In this document: in pieces, positions 19,868-28,516 of the stretch | Numbering within the stretch: the first letter of the stretch is position 1 | Layout: every line of letters starts with the position of its first letter | Origin: Betaproteobacteria bacterium | GTDB lineage: Bacteria > Pseudomonadota > Gammaproteobacteria > Burkholderiales > Casimicrobiaceae | Length of the DNA: 62,304 bases | Direction of reading: 5' to 3' | Assembly (NCBI GenBank): GCA_016192065.1 | Contig: JACPUX010000016.1 | Span: 1-62,304, forward strand | Translations under genes and position numbers: made by a program | Notes under the pieces: generated by a model | Told to the model about the DNA's origin: nothing | Database searches by the model: none | Seen by the model: only the letters and a program-made list of their open reading frames with translations

Positions 19868-21097
19868 TCAATCGGTTTCGTTGAGCCAGACCGTGGCGCC
19901 CGGTGTCTTTTCCTGGGCGAGTTGTGCCACGCGCGCGATGACGCGGGCGAAGTGGTCAGTGGTGAGGTCGGCTCCCGCCAGGCCACCGATGAAACTCATC
20001 GCCGGCACGCGCGCCGCGGCACGGCCGAGCGCGGCGGTGACATCCTGAAATACCGGACCGCAGTCCCAGCCAAAGGACACCGAGCGATCGACCACGCCGA
20101 CGGCCTGCATACTACCCAAGGCCTGGACCACGGCTTGCGCGGGAAAAGGCCGATAGGTCTTGATCTTGACCAGTCCCACCGGAACGCCCCGAGCGCGTGC
20201 TTCGTCGATAGCGTCTTTCGCGGCACCGGTCATCGAACCGATGGTCACCAGCGCGAATTTGGCGCCCTCCATGGCATAACTCTCGATCAGGGGCGCGAAG
20301 CGGTGACCGATCAGCCGCGCCCAATCCTCATGCACCTCTTCAATGACCTTCAAGGCGTTCTGCATGCCGCGGCAATGGCCTTTGCGGTATTTCACGAACA
20401 TCTTGGGGCCAGGGCCACCCGCGCCGCCGGTCAAGGGGTCCACCCCCATCGGTCGCGAAGGGTCGAGGGCGGCGTGCCAATTGACGTTGCGCTCGCCCAG
20501 GAAGACGTTGACGTCGGCCTGCTCGGGTAGTTCGACGCGCGCCGCGCCGTAGGACAGATAGTTGCCGTCATGGCAGACGTTGACCGGCAGCATCACGTCG
20601 TGATGTTCGGCGACGCGATAGGCCATGATCACGGTGTCGAGCACTTCCTGCACGGTTTCGCAGTAGATCTGGATCCAACCCACCTCGCGCACGCTCATCG
20701 CGTCCTGATGGCCGCCCCAGACGCTTTGCGGGGTGAGGGTGTCGCGGGTAACGATGCTCATCACCATCGGCAGGCGCAAGCCGGGCTGGCGCAAATAGGG
20801 CTCGAACATGAAGGCAAGGCCCGGGCCGCAAGTGGCGGTGTAAGTGCGCGCACCAGCCAGCGCGCCGCCTTGCAGCACGGAGAGTACGGAATGTTCGCCT
20901 TCGGCATCGACAATTTCGGCGTCGAGCCGCCCGTCGGCGACGAACTTGGCCAGGTACTCCACCAGCGACGACTGCGGTGTGATCGGATAGACCGCCACCA
21001 TATCCACGTTGGCGAGCGACACCCCCCAGGCGGCGGCTTCGTTGCCGTCGCAGACGATGACCTTGGGTCTCTTCGTAGCTACCGCGGTTTCAGCCAT
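19868..21097 (-). CDS. padG: Phenylglyoxylate dehydrogenase alpha subunit
   Basis: A 409-residue homologue of the pyrimidine-binding alpha subunit of 2-oxoacid:ferredoxin oxidoreductases. Visible are GNEAAAWGVSLANVDMVAVY, YPITPQSS and the TATCGPGLAFMFE motif, plus the C-terminal transketolase-like domain. In the complex it shapes the thiamine diphosphate and substrate pocket. The ATG at 21097 has GAGAGG 5 bases upstream; the in-frame GTG at 21103 is less likely. It starts 9 bases after the padF stop. Confidence 0.77.
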   Translation of the reverse strand: MAETAVATKRPKVIVCDGNEAAAWGVSLANVDMVAVYPITPQSSLVEYLAKFVADGRLDAEIVDAEGEHSVLSVLQGGALAGARTYTATCGPGLAFMFEPYLRQPGLRLPMVMSIVTRDTLTPQSVWGGHQDAMSVREVGWIQIYCETVQEVLDTVIMAYRVAEHHDVMLPVNVCHDGNYLSYGAARVELPEQADVNVFLGERNVNWHAALDPSRPMGVDPLTGGAGGPGPKMFVKYRKGHCRGMQNALKVIEEVHEDWARLIGHRFAPLIESYAMEGAKFALVTIGSMTGAAKDAIDEARARGVPVGLVKIKTYRPFPAQAVVQALGSMQAVGVVDRSVSFGWDCGPVFQDVTAALGRAAARVPAMSFIGGLAGADLTTDHFARVIARVAQLAQEKTPGATVWLNETD

Positions 21098-21106
21098 GGT
21101 CACCTC

Positions 21107-21397
21107 TCAAGACTGTTCGGGGATCATGCGGATGGCCCTCTGCGGGCATTCCTGGGCGCAAATGCCGCAGCCTTTGCAGGTGGCGAGATTGAAGTCGAAC
21201 CAGGCGGCTTTTTCGACTACGCATTGCACCGGACAATAGAGCCAGCAGACCGCGCACTTGACACATTTGGCCCGGTCCACGATCGGCCGGAAACTACGCC
21301 AGTCGCCGGGCAGCATGGGGTTGGGCTTGGTGGCGATGGGGCACAGATCGTCGGGGATCGTGCTGGCGTCAAAAATGGGGTAAGACTGGTGCTTCAT
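21107..21397 (-). CDS. padF: Phenylglyoxylate dehydrogenase delta subunit (2[4Fe-4S] ferredoxin)
   Basis: A 96-residue ferredoxin-like subunit with two full cluster motifs, CVKCAVCWLYCP and CKGCGICAQECP. It is the internal electron carrier of the complex. Its start overlaps the padE stop by four bases (ATGA), showing translational coupling. Predicted mass about 11 kDa fits the smallest subunit reported for the enzyme. Confidence 0.8.
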   Translation of the reverse strand: MKHQSYPIFDASTIPDDLCPIATKPNPMLPGDWRSFRPIVDRAKCVKCAVCWLYCPVQCVVEKAAWFDFNLATCKGCGICAQECPQRAIRMIPEQS

Positions 21398-21966
21398 GCG
21401 GCGGCGCTCCGTTCGATCACATGCACGGTAGTTTCACGAAAGCCCGCGTCGAGCGCTTCGAGATTCTGGGTGAGCCCGGCATCGCGGAAATCAGAGTCCT
21501 CGATGGCAGCACGCAGCGCTTCCATGCTGACCTTGCCGGTGGTGCGGGCAAAAGCGCCGAGCATCAAGGTATTGGTGATCGAGCGCTTGAAAATCTTCTG
21601 CGCCAGGCTCACCGCGTCGCAAAGGCCCACCGTGCCGACGGTCTCGGGCAGGGTCAGCGCGGCGAGCGGCTTGGCGGTAGCCTGCACCAGCACGCCGCCG
21701 ACCTTCAGACCATCGAAGATGTTGACGCTCTTCGCCACCGTGGGGTCGATGCAAATGAGGCAGTCGGGCCGATAAATGTTGGTCATCTGGCGGATTTCCT
21801 TGTCGTCGAAACGTAGGAAACTTGCCACCGGCGCGCCTCGGCGTTCGAAGCCGAAGGAAGGCACGGCCACGACGTAATTGCCGTCCTGCACTACGGCGGC
21901 GGCCAGCATGCCGCCCATCATTACCGCGCCCTGACCGCCACGACCGTGTATGCGTACCTCGTACAC
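21394..21966 (-). CDS. padE: Phenylglyoxylate dehydrogenase gamma subunit
   Basis: A 190-residue gamma subunit of the 2-oxoacid oxidoreductase family, with the diagnostic RIHGRGGQGAVMMGGMLA start and SFGFERRGAPV. This domain binds CoA. I chose GTG 21966 because AGGAGG lies 5 bases upstream; the open frame extends to 22053, but that N-terminus has no family resemblance. It is the first gene of the pad operon, downstream of a good promoter at 22025-22053. Confidence 0.77.
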   Translation of the reverse strand: MYEVRIHGRGGQGAVMMGGMLAAAVVQDGNYVVAVPSFGFERRGAPVASFLRFDDKEIRQMTNIYRPDCLICIDPTVAKSVNIFDGLKVGGVLVQATAKPLAALTLPETVGTVGLCDAVSLAQKIFKRSITNTLMLGAFARTTGKVSMEALRAAIEDSDFRDAGLTQNLEALDAGFRETTVHVIERSAAA

Positions 21967-22024
21967 CACTTCCTCCTTCACCGGGAAAAGCGATACAGTT
22001 GCCGCCCGTTTTGTCCAGCGGTGA

Positions 22025-22053
22025 GTATCAGCACCCGAGACCCCGGTCGTCAA
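22025..22053 (-). promoter_or_regulatory. Predicted sigma-70 promoter of the pad operon
   Basis: On the minus strand TTGACG (22053-22048), a 17-base spacer and TGATAC (22030-22025) lie about 60 bases upstream of the padE start. The spacer has a GACC-ggg-tctcgggt partial symmetry that could bind a regulator; this is only a suggestion. Confidence 0.5.
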
Positions 22054-22201
22054 GCGCTCGGGTCAAAAACTCTCCGCGGCCAGGGCAGCTCACACCCAAA
22101 TCTTGCCGGTTCTTCGTCGGAGTGGGTTTGCCCGCGGACCGTGCCTTGGGTGCGCCACCCGCCGCTTCGCGGCCACGGCCGCTTCGGTGCTTACCGCGAT
22201 C

Positions 22202-22744
22202 TCAGTCATTCCATACTGGTGGATCCGGATCGTCCGCCCAATTGGCTTCAGGCTTGGCCGTGCGGTCCAACCAGGCCTGAATGAGGGCGACGTGTTCAGC
22301 CTCGTCGGTTTCCATCTCCTTGACCGCCTGGCGCAGTTCCACCGGCGCGGTCTGGCCCAGGCGGCGAAAGAAGTCATAGGCACGCTTCTCGTTATGCAGG
22401 GCGATTTGCAGTGCGTGATAGGGCTGCATGAGATAGTGCAATTCCTCGGGCTCGCCGGACTCCGGCCCGGACAGGCGTTCCCAGCGATAGCCTCCCTCGG
22501 GCGGCGTGGGCGGCGTTTTCCAGCCCATGGTTTCGAGCACCTGTTCGCTGTGCCTACCCTCGATGCGGGCGAGCTTGCGAAACAGCTCGGCAACCTCGCG
22601 GTTGTTATGGGTTTCCATGATGTCGGCGAAGTCCGCGTAGCGTTCGGCGGCCTCGGCCTCCATGGCGTAGGCGTAGCGCATCAGTTCATCCACCGACTTG
22701 ATTTCCGGCAATGCGCCGCCCTTCCTGGTCTCCGGTTGGCTCAT
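22202..22744 (-). CDS. Ferritin-like (rubrerythrin-type) diiron protein in the kor operon
   Basis: A 180-residue four-helix ferritin-like protein. Carboxylate/His motifs are visible in EAEAAERYADFAD, IEGRHSEQ, LHNEKRAYDFF and EMETDEAEHVAL, consistent with a diiron site. No C-terminal rubredoxin domain is present, so it is an erythrin core only. Its start overlaps the korB stop by four bases (ATGA), so it is made together with 2-oxoglutarate:ferredoxin oxidoreductase. A plausible job is peroxide or oxygen scavenging, or iron supply, for the oxygen-sensitive Kor/Bcr enzymes; this is inference. Confidence 0.8.
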   Translation of the reverse strand: MSQPETRKGGALPEIKSVDELMRYAYAMEAEAAERYADFADIMETHNNREVAELFRKLARIEGRHSEQVLETMGWKTPPTPPEGGYRWERLSGPESGEPEELHYLMQPYHALQIALHNEKRAYDFFRRLGQTAPVELRQAVKEMETDEAEHVALIQAWLDRTAKPEANWADDPDPPVWND

Positions 22745-23586
22745 AGCGCAAACTCCCGTTCGAGGTCGGCAACCGTGCGGCGCGCCTTGCCGACAGGAGG
22801 TTGATAGGGCGGGCGCTCGCCCTGGTACAAGACACCGATATTGAAGCCGTCGTCGGTCATCAGGCGGCGAGCGGCACGGGCGCCGTCATTGGTGGGCGGC
22901 ACCGGCGAGGGTCGCGCGACGCTTTTCCAGTCACGCTGCTCGGGTCGGAAGGTGACGCAGGGCGAGAGAATTTCAACAAAAGAAAACCCCGGCGCCTTGA
23001 TCGCCTGGGCGATGATGTCGGCGGTTCCATTGGGATCGCCAGCGAAGGCGCGAGCAACGAAATTCGCGCCCGCCGCCAGGGCAATCACCATCGGGTGAAA
23101 AGCGCGCAAGCCAGTTCCTCCCGGCGAAAGTTTGGAGTTCCAGTCTGGTTCGGTGGTGGGCGAGGGCTGGCCCTTGGTCATACCATAGACGTGGTTGTCC
23201 ATGACGATGTAGGTCATGTCCACATTGCGTCGGCAGGCGTGCAAAAAGTGGTTGCCACCGATCGAGTAACCGTCACCATCACCTCCGGTGACCACCACGG
23301 TCATGTCCGGCCGGGAGATCTTGAGGCCCGTGGCGGCGGCCAGCGACCGCCCATGCACACCATGAAAGCCGTAGGTCGAGGTATAGGCCGGGATGCGCGA
23401 AGAACAGCCGATTCCCGAAACCACTGAAGTGAGTTCGGGGCGCAACTGCAACTGCGCAAAGGCCTTGGTGAGCGCCAGCAGCACCGAATAATCGCCGCAG
23501 CCCGGGCACCAGATCGGCTTGTAATCGGACTTGTAGTCGCCTGCGGTGAGCGGCGCCTCGTCAACGGCACTGGGACAGGTGGTCAT
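22741..23586 (-). CDS. korB: 2-oxoglutarate:ferredoxin oxidoreductase beta subunit
   Basis: A 281-residue thiamine-diphosphate-binding beta subunit. Cluster-ligand motif WCPGCGDYS, the TPP motif GGDGDGYSIGGNHF and VMDNHVYGMTKGQ are present. With KorA it oxidises 2-oxoglutarate to succinyl-CoA and reduces ferredoxin, the electron donor for benzoyl-CoA reductase. The ATG at 23586 overlaps the korA stop (ATGA) and has GGAG 6 bases upstream, so I preferred it to the in-frame ATG at 23598. Both gene neighbours are translationally coupled. Confidence 0.86.
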   Translation of the reverse strand: MTTCPSAVDEAPLTAGDYKSDYKPIWCPGCGDYSVLLALTKAFAQLQLRPELTSVVSGIGCSSRIPAYTSTYGFHGVHGRSLAAATGLKISRPDMTVVVTGGDGDGYSIGGNHFLHACRRNVDMTYIVMDNHVYGMTKGQPSPTTEPDWNSKLSPGGTGLRAFHPMVIALAAGANFVARAFAGDPNGTADIIAQAIKAPGFSFVEILSPCVTFRPEQRDWKSVARPSPVPPTNDGARAARRLMTDDGFNIGVLYQGERPPYQPPVGKARRTVADLEREFAL

Positions 23587-25316
23587 GCGCGACTCCATTC
23601 GATGAGTTGGCGATACACTTCGTCGGGCCGGATGGGCAAGGGGCCCGGACGGGCGAAGCTCGAAAGCGGGACCGGAAAATCGTATTCCGAGCGCAGATAA
23701 CGATAGAACTGGCGGCTGTGGTTCTGCTCCACCACCAGGATTCGCTTGGCCCCGTCCAAAGCCTTGGCGAAATGTTCGGGCCGCACCGGGGCGAGCAGGC
23801 GCACCGCCAACAGGCGCACCTTGACCCCGTCGCGCGCCGCACGGGCGATGGCTTCACGCACTGGCCCAGTGGTGGAGCCTAGGGTGATGACCGCCAGTTC
23901 GCCCTCGCCTTCGAGATCGGCCCAATAGTCGCCGTAATCGTGCAGGGAGAGCTTGCGCTCGCGCTTGGCGAGCTGCACGCGGTGGTCGGTGGCCTGGCTC
24001 GACGGGGTGCCCTTTTCGTTGTGTTCCAAGCCGTCGGCGGTATAGGCCAGGCCAGGAGTGCCCGGTATGGCCATGGGCGAAACCCCGTCGTCGGTGATTT
24101 TGTAGCGCCGATAGTTCTCGCCTCCGGCCGGGGCGATCAGCCGCTCAGCGACATAGGTGGCGTCTTCCGGCCGATCGATGACCGCGAGCGATTGCCCGAG
24201 AAACTGGTCGGAGAGTACCAGCGCCGGGCTTTGCAGCTTCTCCGCCAGATGCACCGCCCATTGGGTGGTGGTGAGGCAGTCGGCGATCGAATTGGGCACC
24301 ACCACGATGCGCGGCGCATCGCCGTGCAGGCCATTGACGGCGATGCTGATGTCACTCTGCTCACTTTTCGCGGGAATGCCGGTGGAGGGGCCACCGCGCA
24401 TGACATCGACGACCACGATCGGGGTCTCGGACGCAACCGACAGGCCCAGCGCTTCGATCATCAGCGACAGCCCCGGCCCGGCGGTGGCCGTGAGTGAAGG
24501 CGTGCCACCGTAAGAAGCACCGATGGCCATGTTGATCGAGGCCAGTTCGTCCTCAGCCTGCACGAGGACGCCGCCCACTTCCACGAGATGGGGCGCGAGC
24601 CACTCCAGCACTTCGGTGGCGGGGGTGATCGGATAGGCGGCGACGAAGCGCACGCCACCACGCACCGCACCATAGCCGGCCGCTTCATTGCCGGTGATGA
24701 GCCAGCGCTTCTTGCCCGCCTCGCCGCCGATCACCTTGGCACCTGGCAGCTTGGCCGCCGCCGCGTAGCCCGCCTCTACCGCAGCAAGGCTGGCGGGCAG
24801 GCGGTCACTGGCCTTCTTCAGCGAGGTCTCGACGGCGGAGCGGGTGGCCTCCACCGGCAGGCCCAGCATGCCGGCGCACAGACCGAGCGCGACCATGTTG
24901 GGCCAAGCACCAGGTATGGCCTTGGCCAGCTCCTTGAGATTGAGATCCTGAGGCCTCGCGCCGGTGCGCACAAAGGCCTCGGGCAAGGGCCCCTGAGACA
25001 TGTCGCCGATGATCAGGCTGTCAGCGTCGAGCGGAATTTCGTCGGCAAACCGGTGAATGTTCTGCCAGTCGATGGCGATCAACGCATCGAAGCGATCACC
25101 GAGGTTCTGCACTGGCACGCTGGACAAACGCAGCAGCGCCGCCGCCTCGCCACCGCGGATCTGCGGTCCGCTGGTGCGCACGAAGAGACCGTAGAGCCCG
25201 GCCCGCGCCGCCGCGGTGAGCAACAAATTGCCGGTGGTCATTACGCCCGCGCCGCCGCTGCCGGCGATGGCGAGGGAAACACTCTGCGGCGCCCCTAAGG
25301 ATTGTTCCATGGCCAT
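23583..25316 (-). CDS. korA: 2-oxoglutarate:ferredoxin oxidoreductase alpha subunit (gamma-alpha fusion)
   Basis: A 577-residue fusion. The N-terminal gamma domain (about 1-190, AIAGSGGAGVMTTGNLLL) is followed by the alpha pyrimidine-binding domain (YPITPATEVLEWLAPHL, TATAGPGLSLM) and a C-terminal domain. Substrate choice (2-oxoglutarate rather than pyruvate) is inferred from the linkage to bcr genes, as in Thauera. The start ATG 25316 follows GGAGG; a second ATG at 25310 is equally possible. It is divergent from had, so the two operons share a 230-base control region. No korC-type NAD(P) subunit follows. Confidence 0.86.
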   Translation of the reverse strand: MAMEQSLGAPQSVSLAIAGSGGAGVMTTGNLLLTAAARAGLYGLFVRTSGPQIRGGEAAALLRLSSVPVQNLGDRFDALIAIDWQNIHRFADEIPLDADSLIIGDMSQGPLPEAFVRTGARPQDLNLKELAKAIPGAWPNMVALGLCAGMLGLPVEATRSAVETSLKKASDRLPASLAAVEAGYAAAAKLPGAKVIGGEAGKKRWLITGNEAAGYGAVRGGVRFVAAYPITPATEVLEWLAPHLVEVGGVLVQAEDELASINMAIGASYGGTPSLTATAGPGLSLMIEALGLSVASETPIVVVDVMRGGPSTGIPAKSEQSDISIAVNGLHGDAPRIVVVPNSIADCLTTTQWAVHLAEKLQSPALVLSDQFLGQSLAVIDRPEDATYVAERLIAPAGGENYRRYKITDDGVSPMAIPGTPGLAYTADGLEHNEKGTPSSQATDHRVQLAKRERKLSLHDYGDYWADLEGEGELAVITLGSTTGPVREAIARAARDGVKVRLLAVRLLAPVRPEHFAKALDGAKRILVVEQNHSRQFYRYLRSEYDFPVPLSSFARPGPLPIRPDEVYRQLIEWSRA

Positions 25317-25431
25317 AAAGCCTCCAAGTCGATCAAGCTGAGTGCGTGATCTCAAAGCCCGCCCGCCGGGACCGCGATGACGCGGCAAAAATGTTGGCGG
25401 AAACCTGGGTGGATTGTCCCCGGTCTTGGCG

Positions 25432-25460
25432 TTGACATCAAATTCGCATTCCGGTACCAT
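25432..25460 (+). promoter_or_regulatory. Predicted promoter of the benzoyl-CoA operon
   Basis: TTGACA (25432-25437), a 17-base spacer and TACCAT (25455-25460) lie about 87 bases before the had start, in the region shared with divergent korA. The -35 is inside TTGA-CA-TCAA, a small inverted repeat, and an AT-rich patch (ATAATACTAAATTAAA) follows. The AT-rich patch stands out in this GC-rich window and is a candidate regulator site. Confidence 0.5.
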
Positions 25461-25546
25461 AATACTAAATTAAACCCGCAATCCCGTCAAGATCGTTTAC
25501 AGGCGTGGCTTTCCGGGTGGTGTTCCAGGAACGATTGGAGGTTTGC

Positions 25547-26617
25547 ATGACTGTCGCTGCGCACCGTTGGATGATGACCGCGCCCAATGCTCCGATGCTT
25601 CGTGAGCACTTTGAAGCCACCCCCGCTGCCGGGGAAGTAGTGGTTAAGGTCGCCGGCTGCGGCGTGTGCCACACCGACCTCGGTTACTTCTATGACGGCG
25701 TACGCACCAATCATGCCCTGCCACTGGCATTGGGGCACGAAATCAGCGGCCATGTCGTCGCCGCCAGCCCCGGAACAGAAAGCTGGATGGGCCGCGCCGT
25801 GATCGTTCCGGCGGTGATGCCCTGCGGCGAATGCGGACCCTGCACCCGCGGCCGGTCGGCGATCTGCCGAGCACAGAAGATGCCGGGCAACGACATTCAA
25901 GGCGGTTTCGCCAGCCACATCGTGGTGCCCGCCAAGGGTCTGTGCCCGGTCGACGAAGCGCGCCTCGCCCAAGCCGGGCTGCAATTGGCCGATGTCTCCG
26001 TGGTCGCCGACGCGGTCACCACTCCTTATCAGGCGGTGCTACGTGCCGGCATCGCGCCGGGCAGCTTGGCGGTGGTCATTGGTGTCGGCGGCGTGGGCGG
26101 CTACTGCGCGCAAATCGCCGCCGCCCATGGCGCCAAGGTGGTGGCCATCGATGTCGACAACGAGAAGCTCGCTGCGATGAAGCCCTATGGCGTGGGGCTC
26201 ACGCTCAATTCGCGCGAGCTCGACGGCAAGGGCCTGAAGACAGCGATCAGCGAGTTCGCCAAGTCTCAAGGCCTACCCACCACCGAGTGGAACATCTTCG
26301 AGTGCTCCGGCACCAGGCCCGGACAGCTCACCGCCTATGGCCTTCTGGTGCATGGCGCCACGCTGTCGGTGGTGGGGTTTACCATGGACAAGGTGGAAGT
26401 GCGCTTGTCCAATCTGATGGCTTTCGACGCCCGCGCGATCGGCAATTGGGGCTGCCCGCCGGAGCTCTACCCGGCGACGCTGGAGCTAGTGCTCGCCGGC
26501 AAGGTGCAAGTGAAGCCCTTCGTCGAACAGCATCCGCTGGATTCCATCAACACCGTTTTTGAGGACGTGCATCACCGCAAGATCAAGAAGCGCGTGGTGC
26601 TCACGCCCTCGGCCTGA
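25547..26617 (+). CDS. had: 6-hydroxycyclohex-1-ene-1-carbonyl-CoA dehydrogenase
   Basis: A 356-residue zinc-dependent medium-chain alcohol dehydrogenase that oxidises the hydroxyl made by Dch to 6-oxocyclohex-1-ene-1-carbonyl-CoA with NAD+. The catalytic zinc region GCGVCHTD (Cys38, Asp44) and GHE (His64-Glu65), the structural zinc cysteines Cys93, Cys96, Cys99 and Cys107, and the Rossmann [14 protein letters not shown] are all visible. The ATG at 25547 has GGAGG 6 bases upstream. It leads the had-oah-dch-bcrCBAD-fdx operon. The family alone would only say alcohol dehydrogenase; the specific name comes from context. Confidence 0.92.
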   Translation: MTVAAHRWMMTAPNAPMLREHFEATPAAGEVVVKVAGCGVCHTDLGYFYDGVRTNHALPLALGHEISGHVVAASPGTESWMGRAVIVPAVMPCGECGPCTRGRSAICRAQKMPGNDIQGGFASHIVVPAKGLCPVDEARLAQAGLQLADVSVVADAVTTPYQAVLRAGIAPGSLAVVIGVGGVGGYCAQIAAAHGAKVVAIDVDNEKLAAMKPYGVGLTLNSRELDGKGLKTAISEFAKSQGLPTTEWNIFECSGTRPGQLTAYGLLVHGATLSVVGFTMDKVEVRLSNLMAFDARAIGNWGCPPELYPATLELVLAGKVQVKPFVEQHPLDSINTVFEDVHHRKIKKRVVLTPSA

Positions 26618-26644
26618 AACAGAGCAAACCTGGAGAGACTCGCC

Positions 26645-27745
26645 ATGCGCGAATTCAACGATCACAATCTGGTGCCCGAGTTCAAGAGCCCTGGCGTGCG
26701 CTACGAGAAGCGCCCGGCTAAGACGCCTGACGGCAAAATCGCCGATGGCCTCTATAACGCCTGGATCATTCTCGACAACCCAACCCAATACAACTCCTAC
26801 ACCACCGACATGGTGAAGGGCGTGATTCTCGCCTTCCGCGCCGCCAGCAATGCCCGCGACGTCAATTGCGTGGTCTTCACGGGGGTCGGCGACAAGGCCT
26901 TTTGCACCGGTGGCAACACCAAGGAATACGCCGAGTATTACGCCGGTCATCCCCAGGAGTATCGCCAATACATGCGGCTGTTCAACGACATGGTCTCGGC
27001 CATTTTGGCTTGCGACAAGCCGGTGATTTGCCGCGTCAATGGCATGCGGATTGGCGGCGGCCAGGAAATCGGCATGGCTTGCGATTTCTCGGTCGCCCAG
27101 GATTTGGCACGCTTCGGCCAGGCTGGGCCCAAGCACGGCTCGGCCCCGATCGGCGGCGCCACCGACTTCCTGCCCGTGATCGTGGGCGCCGAGCGGGCCA
27201 TGGCCGCCTGTGTACTCTGCGAGCCCTTCTCCGCGCACAAGGCTTACCAGATGGGCGTGATCAGCGACCTGGTGCCGGCACTGAAAGTCGAGGGCAAGTT
27301 TGTCGCCAATCCACTGGTGGAAAGCCAGCGTATGGTCGATGAATTCGGCCGCAATGTCTATGGCGAAGCCAAGACCGGCGACGCCCTGAAGGAAGGCAAA
27401 GCCGTGCTGGCCAAGGGCGTGGTCGACCTCGCGCCGCTCGATGCCAAGGTGGAAGAACTCTGCGCCAAGATGCTCATGACGTTTCCCGATTGCACCACCA
27501 AGACCCTGGAAGAGTTGCGTAAGCCCAAGCTCGACGCCTGGAACCGCAACAAGGAAAACTCGCGCGCCTGGCTCGCCCTCAACATGATGACCGAAGCGCG
27601 CTCGGGCTTCACCGCCTTTAACGAAGGCACCAAGGACGATCGCGAAATCGACTTCGTGTTGCTACGCCAAAAGCTTGCCGAGGGACAAAGCTGGGTCGGT
27701 CCCCTGCATGACGAAATCCAGCCCAAGGCCAAGCACCATGGCTGA
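26645..27745 (+). CDS. oah: 6-oxocyclohex-1-ene-1-carbonyl-CoA hydrolase
   Basis: A 366-residue crotonase-superfamily enzyme that adds two waters and opens the ring, giving 3-hydroxypimelyl-CoA. The oxyanion-hole segments are visible around VGDKAFCTGGNTKEY and RVNGMRIGGGQEIGMACDF. It is longer than ordinary enoyl-CoA hydratases (about 260), as is typical for Oah. The ribosome site GGAGAG precedes the ATG, and the gene overlaps dch by eight bases (ATGGCTGA). Confidence 0.95.
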   Translation: MREFNDHNLVPEFKSPGVRYEKRPAKTPDGKIADGLYNAWIILDNPTQYNSYTTDMVKGVILAFRAASNARDVNCVVFTGVGDKAFCTGGNTKEYAEYYAGHPQEYRQYMRLFNDMVSAILACDKPVICRVNGMRIGGGQEIGMACDFSVAQDLARFGQAGPKHGSAPIGGATDFLPVIVGAERAMAACVLCEPFSAHKAYQMGVISDLVPALKVEGKFVANPLVESQRMVDEFGRNVYGEAKTGDALKEGKAVLAKGVVDLAPLDAKVEELCAKMLMTFPDCTTKTLEELRKPKLDAWNRNKENSRAWLALNMMTEARSGFTAFNEGTKDDREIDFVLLRQKLAEGQSWVGPLHDEIQPKAKHHG

Positions 27746-28514
27746 TTCAGCCTCGCCGCTCAAGGTCTGGCTGGAAGAGGATGGGGCACTCCTGCGCCTG
27801 CGTCTGGCGCGGCCCAAGGCCAACATCGTCGATGCGGCGATGATCGCGGCGCTATCCGCCGCCCTGGCCGCCCATCGTCAGATGCCCGCGCTGCGCGGTG
27901 TGCTGCTCGACCATGAAGGCCCGCATTTCAGCTTCGGTGCCAGCGTCGAGGAGCATCTGCCCGGCCAATGCGACGCTATGCTGGCGGGCCTGCATGCCTT
28001 GATCCTGGCGATGATCGAGTTCCCGGTGCCGATCCTGGTCGCGGTGCGTGGCCAGTGTTTGGGGGGCGGCCTGGAAGTGGTGCTCGCCGGAAGTCTGATC
28101 TTTGTCGCCGATGATGCCAAGCTCGGCCAGCCCGAATTGAAACTCGGGGTCTTTGCCCCCGCCGCCAGCGTGCTGCTGCCACCGCGCATCGGCCAGGCCG
28201 CCGCCGAAGACCTGCTGTTTTCGGGGCGTAGCATCGATGCCGCGGAGAGCCTGCGCCTGGGGCTCGCTACCTCCGTGAGCGACGATCCCGAAGCGACCGC
28301 CCGCGCCTATTTCCAGCACCACCTTGCCAGCAAAAGCGCCCGCTGCCTCGCCCTCGCGGTGCAGGCGGTGCGCGCCCCCCGCATTACCGAAATCCGCCGC
28401 CGTATCGCTGAAGTCGAACGGCTTTATCTCGACACCTTGATGCACACGCACGACGCGAACGAGGGGCTCGGCGCCTTCGTCGCCAAGCGCACGCCACATT
28501 GGGAGCACCGCTGA
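27738..28514 (+). CDS. dch: Cyclohexa-1,5-diene-1-carbonyl-CoA hydratase
   Basis: A 258-residue crotonase-fold hydratase that hydrates the dienoyl-CoA product of benzoyl-CoA reductase to 6-hydroxycyclohex-1-ene-1-carbonyl-CoA. Crotonase segments HFSFGASVEEHLPG and VRGQCLGGGLEVVLAG are evident. I place the start at ATG 27738, inside the end of oah, because the protein then begins MADSASPLKVW, as expected for the family; the open frame extends upstream to 27675 without similarity. The stop is two bases before the bcrC ATG. Confidence 0.93.
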   Translation: MADSASPLKVWLEEDGALLRLRLARPKANIVDAAMIAALSAALAAHRQMPALRGVLLDHEGPHFSFGASVEEHLPGQCDAMLAGLHALILAMIEFPVPILVAVRGQCLGGGLEVVLAGSLIFVADDAKLGQPELKLGVFAPAASVLLPPRIGQAAAEDLLFSGRSIDAAESLRLGLATSVSDDPEATARAYFQHHLASKSARCLALAVQAVRAPRITEIRRRIAEVERLYLDTLMHTHDANEGLGAFVAKRTPHWEHR

Positions 28515-28516
28515 CC

